Assembly: GCF_030272615.1 (NCBI RefSeq)
Contig: NC_081412.1
Span: forward strand, 19,447,932-19,511,931
Direction: 5' to 3'
Origin: Cryptomeria japonica
Taxonomy: Eukaryota; Streptophyta; Pinopsida; Cupressales; Cupressaceae
DNA length: 64,000 bases
Shown here: positions 49,997 through 60,640 of the stretch, one piece after another
Numbering within the stretch: the stretch's first letter is position 1
Layout: every line of letters begins with the position of its first letter
Program-made: the position numbers and the translations under genes
Notes under the pieces: model-generated
Database searches by the model: none
Seen by the model: the letters and a program-made list of their open reading frames with translations, nothing else
What the model was told of the DNA's origin: nothing

Positions 49997-51679
49997 CCAT
50001 AGAGGGCTCCCTATGTATCAGTATTGTACCATTTTTGTATGATGATGTAGACACCTTCAGGTGATTGTAGCCATATGATTTTTTTGACCTCATTGTATTA
50101 TGACACTTATGGTATATATATGAGATGATTCATCTTTGCGGCAACTATATGCATGTGTACCTAAGTGATGAGATGTTCTTATGTGATGTTTGTTTTATGT
50201 GATGCAAATATGTACATAATGAAATGCAATATTTTTGTTCTTTTATGTTTTATAGGTGTATGCATGATGCAAATGTGAATGTATGTAATGTAGATGAATA
50301 TGATAATGCAAATGTAAATTGTGCTAATAGGTGTTGTGTACAGGATGTGATGCAGTTGTGATATCTATGTGTATGTATGAAATGCGAACATGTGGTAATG
50401 CAGGTGAAACTACATAAAATGTAGATGTTTTTGGTGTGTCATTATACTCAATCATGTGATAGTAGGCTACACAGACTCAAGAAGAACGATGGAAGTCAAT
50501 CAAGAAAGGGGGATGGAAGACAGAAGATATGAAAGTGAAAGAGCTTCTTGTGCGTTATCATCATTGAGTAGGTTATGACAATCGAGGCATATGTTCGACC
50601 CAGAAAGTCATTGTACCTATTTGCATGGAGATAAGATAGTCACAAACAAGGAATGCCCCAGTTCACACTAGACTCACAGTGTCCTCATATCCTTGGACAA
50701 GTCATAGCATTACTAAGAGACAATCCACAGACAACAAATAAAAATAGGTGACGATACCCCATCCTCACCATTCTAGTCAAAGACATCCTGGAGATAGAAT
50801 CTCTAGTCAGAGACATCCTGGAAAAGCTAAAAGACATGCCACCAAAAAAGATGAAATCAAAAGAAAACCAAGACTCGACACCAACATCCACTGTAGTCCT
50901 CAAGTTTAGTGTCTCTTGTCACTTCTATAAGTCTTATTTGATTGTGGTCACAATGTTTACTTTCACAGAAAGGATAGATAGCACTGAACCATATGTTGTC
51001 TGAGTCTATTGAAATATTTGATTTGTTGAAACCCATTGTTGCTGCTGTCTCATCTGAAACTGACTGAATCCATGAAACTGATACTTTATTGCGGAGAAGA
51101 CGAAACTTTATTGCGGATATGTGATGCAAATGTTGCTTTATTGCGAATTGTGCGCAGATAGACTGAAGGAAGCTGGAAGAAACTGTACTCCTTGAAACAT
51201 GTGATGTTCTCAGTTCCACACCCATCACTAGATGTAGGATTTGCCTTAGCCACAGATAGGAGCCGAATTATTATGGATAGAAAGGAGTGAAAAGGAAGGA
51301 TTATTATGAATGGCTAACCAATCTTGGGTAGATCAATAACAAGCCATGATGGGAATGGGTAATTTTATTATGAACGAATAGGTTGTGAGTGTGTGCAAAG
51401 TGAAGTGATGAAAGTGAATCCTAAAGGAGAGAGGAGCAATGTCTCTACACATGGCGTTGGTGACCCAGTTTTCACCATGGTACTTGCCCAGGGCGCCACC
51501 GAAGTGGTTTTCACCATTGGATGAAATGTTTTTCTTACTTTTTTTTATTTTTCAATGTTTTTTGTGTCACAAGGCGCCTGTTTGCCAGGTTTTCACCAAG
51601 TAATGATTTTTTACATTTTTATGATTTTTTTTGTATTTTTTTGAATTTTTTTGATTTTTTTGTATTTTTTGAATTAGGA
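49997..51679. other. Element 2, region between the PMD gene and the integrase relic
   Basis: No gene supported. 50040-50460 is rich in ATGTGATGCAAATG-type simple sequence. 51440-51610 has two phrases GGTTTTCACCA and GGCGCC. The two ORFs converge here, so both 3' ends probably lie in this interval. Confidence 0.4.
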
Positions 51680-52297
51680 TACTCTGAAGAGCTATGTGTA
51701 AAACCTATGAAGGTGCATGTTGTTGATAGGATCCTCCAAAAGTTCACCTTCTGTAGTTGAGAGCTGATATGCCCCATATCCATATGTTGCTATAATGATG
51801 TAAGGACCAAGCTAGTTTGGTTCAAACTTTCCCTTCTTCTCTCTGTCTTGCTGATTTTTAGGGTTTTCCTTGAGAACCAGGTCACCTACCTCAAATGTGC
51901 GAGGCTTGACTTTATGATTGTAACTGCATTGTTCCTTGAATGAATGGTGTGTATCTTGAGTGACTTTCTTCCTTAATGAAGAAACTGAGATAAAATTACT
52001 AGTGTGTGGACTACACAGGCCCATATGCATGTCACCTAAAGAAGTTTGGGCATCCCTGATAAAAAAGTCCCTTGAGGAAGCTCCATTAAAGGTCCATGAT
52101 GTATCGCCAAAAGGGAAAGGATGTGTGAAACAAGTGGATGATTGATGAAGGCTTATGATTGTGAAAAGAAATGAAAGTAGGAGAGCATGATGGAGACTTA
52201 GGATCAACAAGTATGCTTTTTGGCTTGAAATTTTCAAACTTTTGCCCCCAGTTATTTTGATATTAGGGGAGATCATCTCTTGCTCTTTTTTCTTCAT
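51680..52297 (-). pseudogene. Integrase C-terminal relic of element 2
   Basis: Minus-strand text KVKPRTFEVGDLVLKENP, then REKKGKFEPN, a stop where Trp is expected, then LGPYIIIATYGYGAYQLS and INNMHLHRFY. This is the end of the plant Ty3/gypsy integrase (the GKFxPNWxGPY region). Nothing of the zinc finger or the DDE core is present upstream; the preceding 60-100 codons look unrelated, which marks the deletion scar between about 52050 and 52250. Confidence 0.8.
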
Positions 52298-52888
52298 AGG
52301 ATTTTTATCCTTGACTTTGATTTATGCAGAGTCCAATAGCTTTGGATTTTGATTTGGACTAAAGGACTTTTCTTTAGTTTTGACTCTTAGTTTTTTTTGT
52401 TCATAGCTTGATTTTTCATCCCCAATGAGTAAGGGCTTTTGTAATTCTTGTTGATCCAAGTCTGGGAGTGGAGTGGAAATGGAATGAGTGGATGATATGG
52501 CAAAGCTATGTGAGTTCTCAAGAGGACTGGTGATACACTCAATAGATTCTTCGTTGGAACCACTCTTAGGATTATTGATATCAAGAGGTGCTTGCACCAC
52601 TGGAGGAGATTTGCATTCAAACTCAGTAGCCACAACATTAGGTGGTTCACACCCAATTCCTTGGCATTGCAAATTGCTTGTAGATTGTTCCTATCAACAA
52701 AATGTGTTAGGAGATAGTGGGAGTTGATCAACATGAAAGATATACTCACCACACCCTAGGTCTTTAATCTTGAACTTTTCTTTTAGCTCTACTTGTTTTG
52801 ATGTAGAAGCTTTCAAGGATTCTGGATCCACATATGTTGAAGAAGGAATAGCTTGTCGATTGACTGGGATTGTTATTTCTTATCTAGG
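52298..52888 (-). other. Spacer after protease, element 2
   Basis: Mostly one open frame (Ser/Pro/Glu-rich, for example SPPVVQAPLDINNP and PLPDLDQQELQKPLLIG), same frame as protease. In complete relatives the reverse transcriptase would follow; it is absent here. Confidence 0.55.
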
Positions 52889-53377
52889 TCATAGATTGTT
52901 GCAATATATGAATGGATTTGGATCCACTTTTATGGTCACTTCAACTCCATTGTGTGGAAACTTGATACATCGATGATATGTAGATGGTACTGTGCTCATC
53001 TCATGAATCCATGAATGTCCTAGCAATATGTTGTATGTGAGATCTAGATCAAGGACTTGACAAACCACATCCTTTGTAACTGGCCCAACTCTGAGAGGCA
53101 AGGTGACTATGCCTTTGGATGAACATTCTTCATCATCATATGCTTTGAAAGTAATTTTGTTTGTAGAATTCACAGCTTTGTCAGAATATCCCAATTGTTT
53201 AATAGTGCTCAATGTACAAATGTTTAGACCTACTCCTCCATCTATCAGGAGTTGTTTGATTCTATGTTTGTGTATGAAGGCTTCAATGTGTAATGGTGCA
53301 TTATGTGGTTGGCTTACGGAGGCGTCATCGGCTTCTGTGAATGTAAGAGATTGTGGAATGGAAAGGTATCCCACCAT
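52889..53377 (-). pseudogene. Retropepsin-like protease domain of element 2
   Basis: Active-site region LLIDGGVGLNICTLSTIKQL (Asp-Gly-Gly in place of Asp-Ser/Thr-Gly) and the second conserved block YNILLGHSWIHEMSTVPSTY, then KFPHNGVEVTI. This is the gypsy protease layout seen in Tat-type plant elements. It is in the same frame as gag; stops between 53846 and 53377 would prevent a fused product today. Confidence 0.85.
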
Positions 53378-53845
53378 GGCTTGAAACTAGTCCACATTTA
53401 GATCAGTAGGAACAACAGTTTCTCTCAAGATTTTGTCAAGAATGGATTTATGTGCGGGGGATATGCGTAGGAGCTCAAGAATGGAGATGAGCATGGGTGT
53501 CTTCCCTAATTGTTCTATAAGGTCATACTCAGGTTTGGTTGATGAGGAAGCGGTGTTCTTGGCTGGAGCACCTTACAAAGTGATTTTACCTCGACGGGTT
53601 GTAACATGACATTCAGAGGTAGGTTCGAAAGAAGATCCAACACTTTTTAAGACAATCTTGGGTCTTTGGGTAGAATTCTCAGGGTTTTTGTCCTTGATGA
53701 TAATGGTAGAGACGTAATTGTCCATCGAGATGTGATTGATAGTTGAATCATAGTTGTAGGATGCTCTGGTATAGTTGGTTTGATTATTTGTGACTTTAGC
53801 TTTTCCCTTGTCATGCTTTGGGAATGGTTTCGTAAATATCTCATG
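53378..53845 (-). other. Gag-protease linker of element 2
   Basis: Same strand and frame as gag and protease but with stops. No domain of its own. Confidence 0.5.
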
Positions 53846-55785
53846 TTATTGATTGGAGGAATGTCCTTCAATCTCAATGTCACCTCTATCAATGAGATCT
53901 TGTATGATGTTCTTCAGTTGATGGCAATTTCTTGTCTTATGACCCTTGCTCTTATGAAATTCACAATATTCATCATCATTCCACCAATTTGGTTTAACCT
54001 TTGGTTCATATGGAGGAAAATCTGGAATAGTGATTACCTTGTTTGCCACTAGCTTTTTGAAAATTGACTCAAGTGGTTCTCCCAATGGAGTGTACTTCCT
54101 TCATGATTTAGAAGTTGTTTGAGTATTCATCTGATTTGATCCAAAAAAAATGAATTTGGGTCCCACTGTATTGGCATCAACAACACCATCATTGACTATG
54201 TTCTTGCTTTTATTCCAAAATCTTGGCTTGTCTTTTCCTTTAAAGTCATCTTTGTTTTCCTTGAATATCTTAATGACTCCTTGTTCAATTAGGACCTTTT
54301 CTGTCGCTAAGCCTTTTTCAATGACGTCCTTGAAGGTGGACAAACAAGATTTTCTTAAATCATAACCAATGTCTTTGTTAACATTTTGGGTGAACATCTC
54401 TACCATTTGTTTTTGTGGAATTTCACAAGAGCATCTGCTGGCTAGATTCCTCCATCTTTGTAAAAATGATGCAAAAGACTCTCCCTCTTTTTGCTTGGTG
54501 TTGCACAAAGTAGTGACTGATATGTCTGTCTCTATGCTGTAGGAGAAATGTTGAATAAATGCCTCTGCTAGATCACCCCATGACTTAATACCAGGTGGGA
54601 GTTGGGAGAACCATTCCATAGCTTGATCACCTAGGCTTTGTGGGAATAATCTCATCAAATATGTCTCTTCTGCTGCTACCTTAATGCAAGCTATGAAAAA
54701 TTGTCTTATGTGTGCCTTAGGATCCCCTTTTCCTCTATACTTATCAAACTTAGGTGTCACAAAGTGTGTAGGAAAAGGAGGCATTGGAATGCTCTTGTCA
54801 AATGGATAGGGACATATGTCTCTCATTGTGTATGTTAGCTTTGGTGTATTTATGTCTTCCATTTTCTTTTGTAAGTCCCTGATTTGTTGCTCCAAATTTC
54901 TCTTAGGTGGAGATCGACTTCTTGGACCATACCCCATGCTTGAGGCACCAATTGGAGGAGGAGCATGTTGCATATATGGATGATATTGATCATACACATG
55001 TTCATAGGGAGGAGGTCTATAGTGATGCTGCATATATGGACCACTTGGTATAGATTCATGTTGAGGAACGAAATATCTATTTTTTCCATGTATACCATAC
55101 TCTACAGGCATGTCATGTTCTAATGTGTTGCCCCCAAATTTGACACGGGGTTTCCTTGTGTCCAAATTTTGAGCATGCCTTTGAATATCCAATTGCTTTG
55201 GTGGTTGATCCTTAGCATTGGTATGTGATTGAGCATATCTTTCTGCATAAGACTTCCATAATGGTCTACAAAGGTGAGTATCATATGCTTGACCATGTGT
55301 ATGTGGGACCTCTAGTTTTTGAAACAAAGATGATGGTGATTCAGGCACCATATGTGGTCCTCTATTGCCTCCACTATTAGGTCTCCTTTGATCCATGTTG
55401 GAGTGAGGTTGTTGCAAAGGTCGATTTTCATTATTTGAGACATGTCAAAATCATGAGGTATCTTGGCTCCACTTTGTGCCATCATTTGTAAGAAGTATTA
55501 TCTATCCCTCCTCATTATTTCCTCAACCAATCGATTGAAATGGGGATTCATAATGGATTCTTCCACATCTGCTGAATGTACAGAAAAGTTGTCCATATTG
55601 TCATTGTGTGTATCATTGTTGTTTGTAGTGTCCATGTTCTCAACATTTGGAATGTTTCTATAGGCATCCATGTCAAGTAATGTAGTATGATCGGAATTAT
55701 TATCATACTCATAAGAACTCATGTTTGCGGACTCTTGAGCCTCTTTAGTTTCTCTCCTAGATTTTTGAAGACGGGTTTCAACCAT
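53846..55785 (-). pseudogene. gag gene of element 2
   Basis: ATG at 55785 (MVETRLQKSRRETKEAQES), an Asn/Asp-rich region, a stop at 55498 and a frameshift near 55430. A frame open from about 55430 to 54101 then carries the capsid core: ETYLMRLFPQSLGDQAMEWF, DLAEAFIQHFSY, ESFASFLQRWRNLASRC, EMFTQNV. After a TGA at 54101 the same frame gives the zinc-knuckle-like segment YCEFHKSKGHKTRNCHQLK and DLIDRGDIE. Capsid coat protein of the element's virus-like particle. Mostly complete apart from two stops and one frameshift. Confidence 0.85.
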
Positions 55786-57977
55786 GAACTAGGTATTGAC
55801 TGAGATGTGTGAGACTAGATGAAAAATGGAAAAAGTATGGAAGACCAAGAGTTGGATGGAATGTAAATGAATCTGAGGTGTACTTGCAATGTCCAAAGTG
55901 GAAGACCAAGTATGTATGTAGAAGAGTAGGTGTGACTTCCAAAGAGAGGATAGTTTCTCTTGATGAGGTAAGTTAACCTTGACTCTAAGTAAGACCAAAT
56001 GAGATCCAAAGGTAAGAAACCTTGATGAGGGACCACTTAGCAAAGTGTTGTTATATGTAGTGTGTTGACAAAGTATAGTGAGGACAAGCAAGTGACCTTT
56101 TGATTCAAGTTTAGACAATTGTGAATGTAAAGTGAGATGTGAAGCAATGATGGACTATGTGAGACCCAAGGACAGGTTGACTGCTAAATGAAACCTAGAG
56201 AAGTGACCTAGGAAGCTCAAGAATTCTGAAACTAATTGTGTTTGTTTGCTGGACTGTAAATTTTTTTCAATTTTGAACACAGACGCGCCTGTATACTTCA
56301 CAGACGCGATTTCCTAACACAGATGTGGCTCTGTTCAACAGAGACGCGCTTCTTGAGATTTTTTTTCAAAGTGTAATATTGATTCTGTAAACACAGACGT
56401 GTTTTTGCCCTTCACATATGCAGTTATACAACACAGACGCTATTATGTCAGACATAGACGCATTTCTGCAAAAATTGTGCAATTTTTTCCAATCTGTGAA
56501 GTCGTTCTATTGTGACCAAATCTGACTGTTTGACTATTTTTTGTGACAAGAGGACATAGTGTTATTGAAGACCTAATGTTTGCAAGTGTCTAGACTCCAA
56601 AATGACTCCAATAAAAAGTGTGTTGTTTGATGTAAAAATGTTTTGCATACACTTGAAGACACAAAAGACACAATGTTTTGCTGTTTGGTCTTGAATGTTT
56701 TGAATGTTTAAAATAAGTCAAGAACAATTCTTATGGCTGGCCAAGACAATAGTTGTTGATCCACATGGGGTTTTACCCCCGAGGCTATGCTATTCAGAGC
56801 AGATACTTAGATGCTTGACCTCACTGGCTCCACCCTCGGCACTCACTTCTCGGGTTAGCAAGGCATCAGTCCCCATGAAAACTCCCTGTGGTGAACTTTG
56901 TATCTCTACTAAGAATCGTATGTGTGTGGACCGCTACCAGAGGTCCAACCTCCTGCCCCAACAACTAGAAGGATTTGGGCTTCTAAAACAAAAAGGTGCT
57001 AGTAAGGGCATTCGCTCATGTGGTCATACATGCAGCACTTTCAGCTCTATAAATACAGAAGGCTCCCAACCAGTAGGGGTTATGCCCTACAACTGATCAA
57101 ATAAATTTGATCAAACGGGTTTATGGGGAGACATAGTGTCGGTATGAACTAATCAGCACACGTTATCCATAGTTGTTTGGAAGAGGTGGGTTTTCCTCGC
57201 TACCACTTGGGTCGTTCTCTTCTCACTAGTAGCCCGAATGACCACACGGGAAGATAGGCCCTCTATAGATTAAACAAAAAGAGCCTATTGCTCAAGACAT
57301 AAAGATAATGATTCAATTTTAGTGCACCAATTGAAGTGTTTGCTAGTCTATGAAAACAAGGCACACAATAAAAATCCAAAAAACCTTGCCAAGGACCTAC
57401 AACAAAGATTTATTAGTAGTTTGGATTGTTTCAAATAATCACCCCTTCCTACAAGCACACAAGTTAGGTAAATTTTAGATCCAAAAGACTTTGTGAAAAT
57501 AGGGGCCTTCAACCAAATGATTTTGCTTTCAAGACAAGCTGCACCAATTTTGTTAGCTAGATCTAAAAATGTTAGCTCCAAATAAACTGGATCTGAAAAT
57601 TTAAATGCAAAACCCAAAACTGAATCAATAAACCCAAAATTTGAAACCGGTGAACATAGACGCGATTACCCTCAACACAGATGTGACTTCCTAACGCAGA
57701 CGCGGTTCTGTGAGACACAAACACGACTCCAGAACTCAGATGTGACCTCTGAACACAGACGCGGCTAAAAACACCGCAGACGCGACTTAATAATATAAAT
57801 GCGATTCCCAGAACCTGCAAAATAAAATACTACCAATAACATAGACGCGATTCCAGATGTCACAGATGCGCCAGAAAATCAAAAATGCGATTCGAAAGTG
57901 CGCAGACATGGGAATATCAAAATGCTGTAAAAAATGTCAGATCTGCAACAAAAATGTTAAATACAAAAGGGACAAGG
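55786..57977 (-). other. 5' leader of element 2 with CACAGACGCG-type arrays
   Basis: Non-coding. Two clusters of CACAGACGCG.TTCC or similar on the plus strand: 56280-56465 (about seven) and 57655-57905 (about ten). Between them, at 56740-57240, there is a C-rich region of ordinary composition with no recognised domain. The clusters are inverted relative to the array at 47300-47590. Confidence 0.7.
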
Positions 57978-57995
57978 GTCCCACCGAGTGTGCCA
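57978..57995 (-). promoter_or_regulatory. Primer-binding site of element 2
   Basis: Minus strand TGGCACACTCGGTGGGAC, three bases after the LTR end. It starts with TGG, as expected for pairing with a tRNA 3' CCA. The tRNA is not identified. Confidence 0.7.
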
Positions 57996-57998
57996 AAA

Positions 57999-58765
57999 TG
58001 TATATGGTGAAAATGGATAACAATAATAACGATATTGAAAGGCTAAATGAATTCAACCACAAAACCCTAGTCTAACAACAACAAAGATCCACCATAACAT
58101 ATGAAGATTACCTAAGACAATGCAAATCAAACAAAATCACAAAGATTATACCATCACATGTCCAATAGTGTTTTGATCTCCATTCTTCCTATCTCCATTA
58201 TTCTTGCTTGATATATTTGCTCTTAGATTTTATGTGCACAAGAGCTCAACAAAGAATGGAATGTGGTTGCAAGTAGGATCGTAGTGTAGTCAATTGATCA
58301 AGTAGTTAGAATGATTGATTAGAAAGATAATGAAGGAGGTATCTCCTTATATAGAAGACACAATAAGAAATGGAGGGATAAGATTGAGAGGTGTAAAAGG
58401 AGGTCAGCTATAATTAGAGGGTAGGTAAAAGAAATAATAAAATAATGAAAGGGGTAGGTAGTGTATGAATTAAGAGATGAATGACATGTGTCATGGGTAG
58501 AAAATGAATTAATTAAATAAATAAAGATTTATTTAATTAATAGAAGAAATGGGATCAATTAAATAAATAAGATATTTATTTAATTTAGGAAAAGGATAAT
58601 TTAAATAAATAAATGTATTTATTTAAATGAGAAATAAGGTTAGAAGAGGATAAATGAATTAATTAAGTAAATAAGGATTTATTTAATTAGTAGAAGAATT
58701 AGGCTAAAGTAATTAAATAAATAAAATATTTATTTAATTAGACATGACAATTTTAGGTGTCTACA
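57999..58765 (-). repeat. 5' LTR of element 2
   Basis: 767 bp, same length as the left copy, about a dozen substitutions and no indel by eye. Transcription should start here, towards lower coordinates. Confidence 0.95.
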
Positions 58766-58770
58766 ATAAT
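58766..58770. repeat. Target-site duplication, right of element 2
   Basis: ATAAT, identical to 46040-46044. Confidence 0.9.
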
Positions 58771-60139
58771 ATATCTATCTCTCTAGACATGCATGTACAT
58801 AAAATCCAAGTAGAGTTAAATAAAAATTTAAATATAAATTGTAACGTGCATGTATACATACATGTACACATATATGTACCAAAAACCATAACTAACCTGT
58901 CCACTAGCGGCCCTCATATGTGATATGGACCCGATCAGCTCATAGCTCCTCCTCTGCAGCAATAGAGTGATCTATAGGTGGGTCCATACCTGGAGCATGT
59001 GTAGAGTGATGAGAATGTTGTGACTGCCTCAGGGTATGCGTCGATGCCACTATAGCCTGACCATCTCTAAGAATCTCCTCTCTAACACCAGCCAATGGTA
59101 TCCCAAGTCGAGATGAAATAAAACTGTAAGCATGTACTAGGTCCTCGACTAAATACTGTGACATCTGTACATGTCTACTACCTCTGACTATAGCTGCTAC
59201 CTCATATGGGGAGGGGATGTCAGTAGTAATATACCGATCATCTGAATTGAAAGCCCCTTATGACTAGAAGATGCATGATCTGTGGATGATCACGAACATG
59301 GTCGACTCATCATATATCTGCCTCACCTGTCAGATGATATGGTTGCTGCTGCTGATGCAATCTATCCAATCCTATCAATTGATTCTCTCTGAGAATTAAT
59401 CACAACATGATCCACTATGGGGGCCATGGCTGGGATTACTGCAGGAAATCTCTAGCCAACAAGGTCCCTGTGTCTAGGCAGAGCTCGATCACGCCTACAA
59501 TATGCATCTCTATTAGAAATCCTGCCCCTCCCGTCCATAATATCCTGGAATATCAAGGTAGTTTGGTTTCATCTGACAATGAACCTCAACAAATACTTGT
59601 TATGCAAAGTATAATGGTATCTGGTCGTTATTAGGATAACGACCATGGGCTGCTAAGAAGCATGGGTAAATCAATGATGCAACATGTGGGTCGATACATC
59701 TCGTGACTTGATATCCCCTCACCTTACTCTTCTCCTAATACTGTGGAAAGCATCTCTCCTTGATGGTCTCCTTAGAGACCACCCCCACCACATCAACAAA
59801 ATAATGATGACCCCTCATCTCACTCCTCAACTGTCTATATATATCCTCTATAACCTTAGGTGAGAATGAAGTGTGAGAAACGAATCACTCCCTCAATGTC
59901 CGCAAACTATCAAAAATGGATGTGCATGTACTCTTGTACACGCCATTTGTACGGGGGTCATCTAATATGGCTCTCAACCTATGCAACTCCCGATCATTGT
60001 ACTAAAAAATAGTAGCAACGTCAGGCAAGGGGGGATCCTGTTGTGGAGGATCAACATCATCAATGTGTGGCTCCTGATCAGGAGCCTACACAGGTGGATC
60101 CTGATTAGGAGCCTGCAAAGGTATATCTTGGGATGCCAT

Positions 60140-60640
60140 CTATCTAACTACATGTCATAAAGTTAAAATAAATATGTAAGCAGAGAGAGAGATCATTTTC
60201 ATGAGAGAGAGAGAGGGATTATACATATAAATCTTCATGAGAGAGAGTGATCATTTTCATTTTCAAAAATTTAAATCTTCAAGAATACATAAAAAATTCA
60301 AATATTTCAGAGAGAGAGAGAGAGAGATAACATATATTTCAAATCTAGAGATAAAATATATTTTATAGAGATAGAGAGATCTAACACGTGTATATTTGAA
60401 TCTTTGAAATACATAAAAAATTCAAGAACATGATATATAACATGGAATTCAACAAGTCTCTAAATTGTTTGACAATTTTTTTGTTATTGAACTCCATATC
60501 TAAAAAAAATAGAGGTCATTGTATTTTTGTTATTTGGGCCCATATGACTATAAAATTATTAAATCTGTAATATATGATCTTAAGGGGAATGTCATATGAC
60601 CCCTTAAGACACTATGTGATAGACTAAGGGGTATGTCGTT
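60140..60640. repeat. (GA)n-rich leader upstream of the copy C partner gene
   Basis: GAGAGAGA tracts at 60183-60215, 60239-60250 and 60310-60330. No gene. Confidence 0.7.

Larger units (their letters stand above)
46045..58765 (-). mobile_element. LTR retrotransposon element 2 (12,721 bp), Ty3/gypsy, non-autonomous, minus strand
   Basis: Two 767 bp LTRs with about a dozen differences by eye, TG...CA ends and a 5 bp target duplication ATAAT. On the minus strand: 5' LTR (58765-57999), primer-binding site, long leader with CACAGACGCG-type repeats, gag (55785-53846), retropepsin (53377-52889), spacer, integrase C-terminal relic (52297-51680), non-coding region, antisense PMD gene on plus (47150-49996), polypurine tract, 3' LTR. 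Reverse transcriptase, RNase H and most of integrase are absent. From 55417 to 51812 the coding pieces are in one frame, broken only by stops. Protease style and the extra gene before the 3' LTR suggest the Tat lineage. Confidence 0.92.
45927..60139 (-). pseudogene. Partner gene of copy C, split by LTR element 2
   Basis: Starts at ATG 60139 (MASQDIPLQAPNQDPP), a Pro/Asp/Gln-rich N-terminus in place of the polyproline run. The core follows on the minus strand: VRGYQVTRCIDPHVASLIYP near 59680, then KPNYLDIPGYYGREGQ near 59550, which aligns with KPNYFDIKSFQGVGRG of copy B. Further on is VREEILRDGQAIVASTHTLR near 59060, ending at a GTTAGT donor (58896). The last exon is 46007-45927 (GSIGHLDSHQESSSDGRS... 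TGA). Element 2 lies in the intron between them. Stops include TAGs near 60084 and 60000, a TGA near 59890, and others. The alignment with copies A and B is by eye, and similarity is low outside the KPNY motif. Confidence 0.65.

Noticed and set aside
56704-57096. 130-codon plus-strand frame in the element 2 leader
   Set aside because: No domain; wrong strand for the element and in a leader with normal base composition.
46045-58765. Complete autonomous retrotransposon
   Set aside because: No reverse transcriptase (YxDD), RNase H or integrase catalytic core found on either strand.
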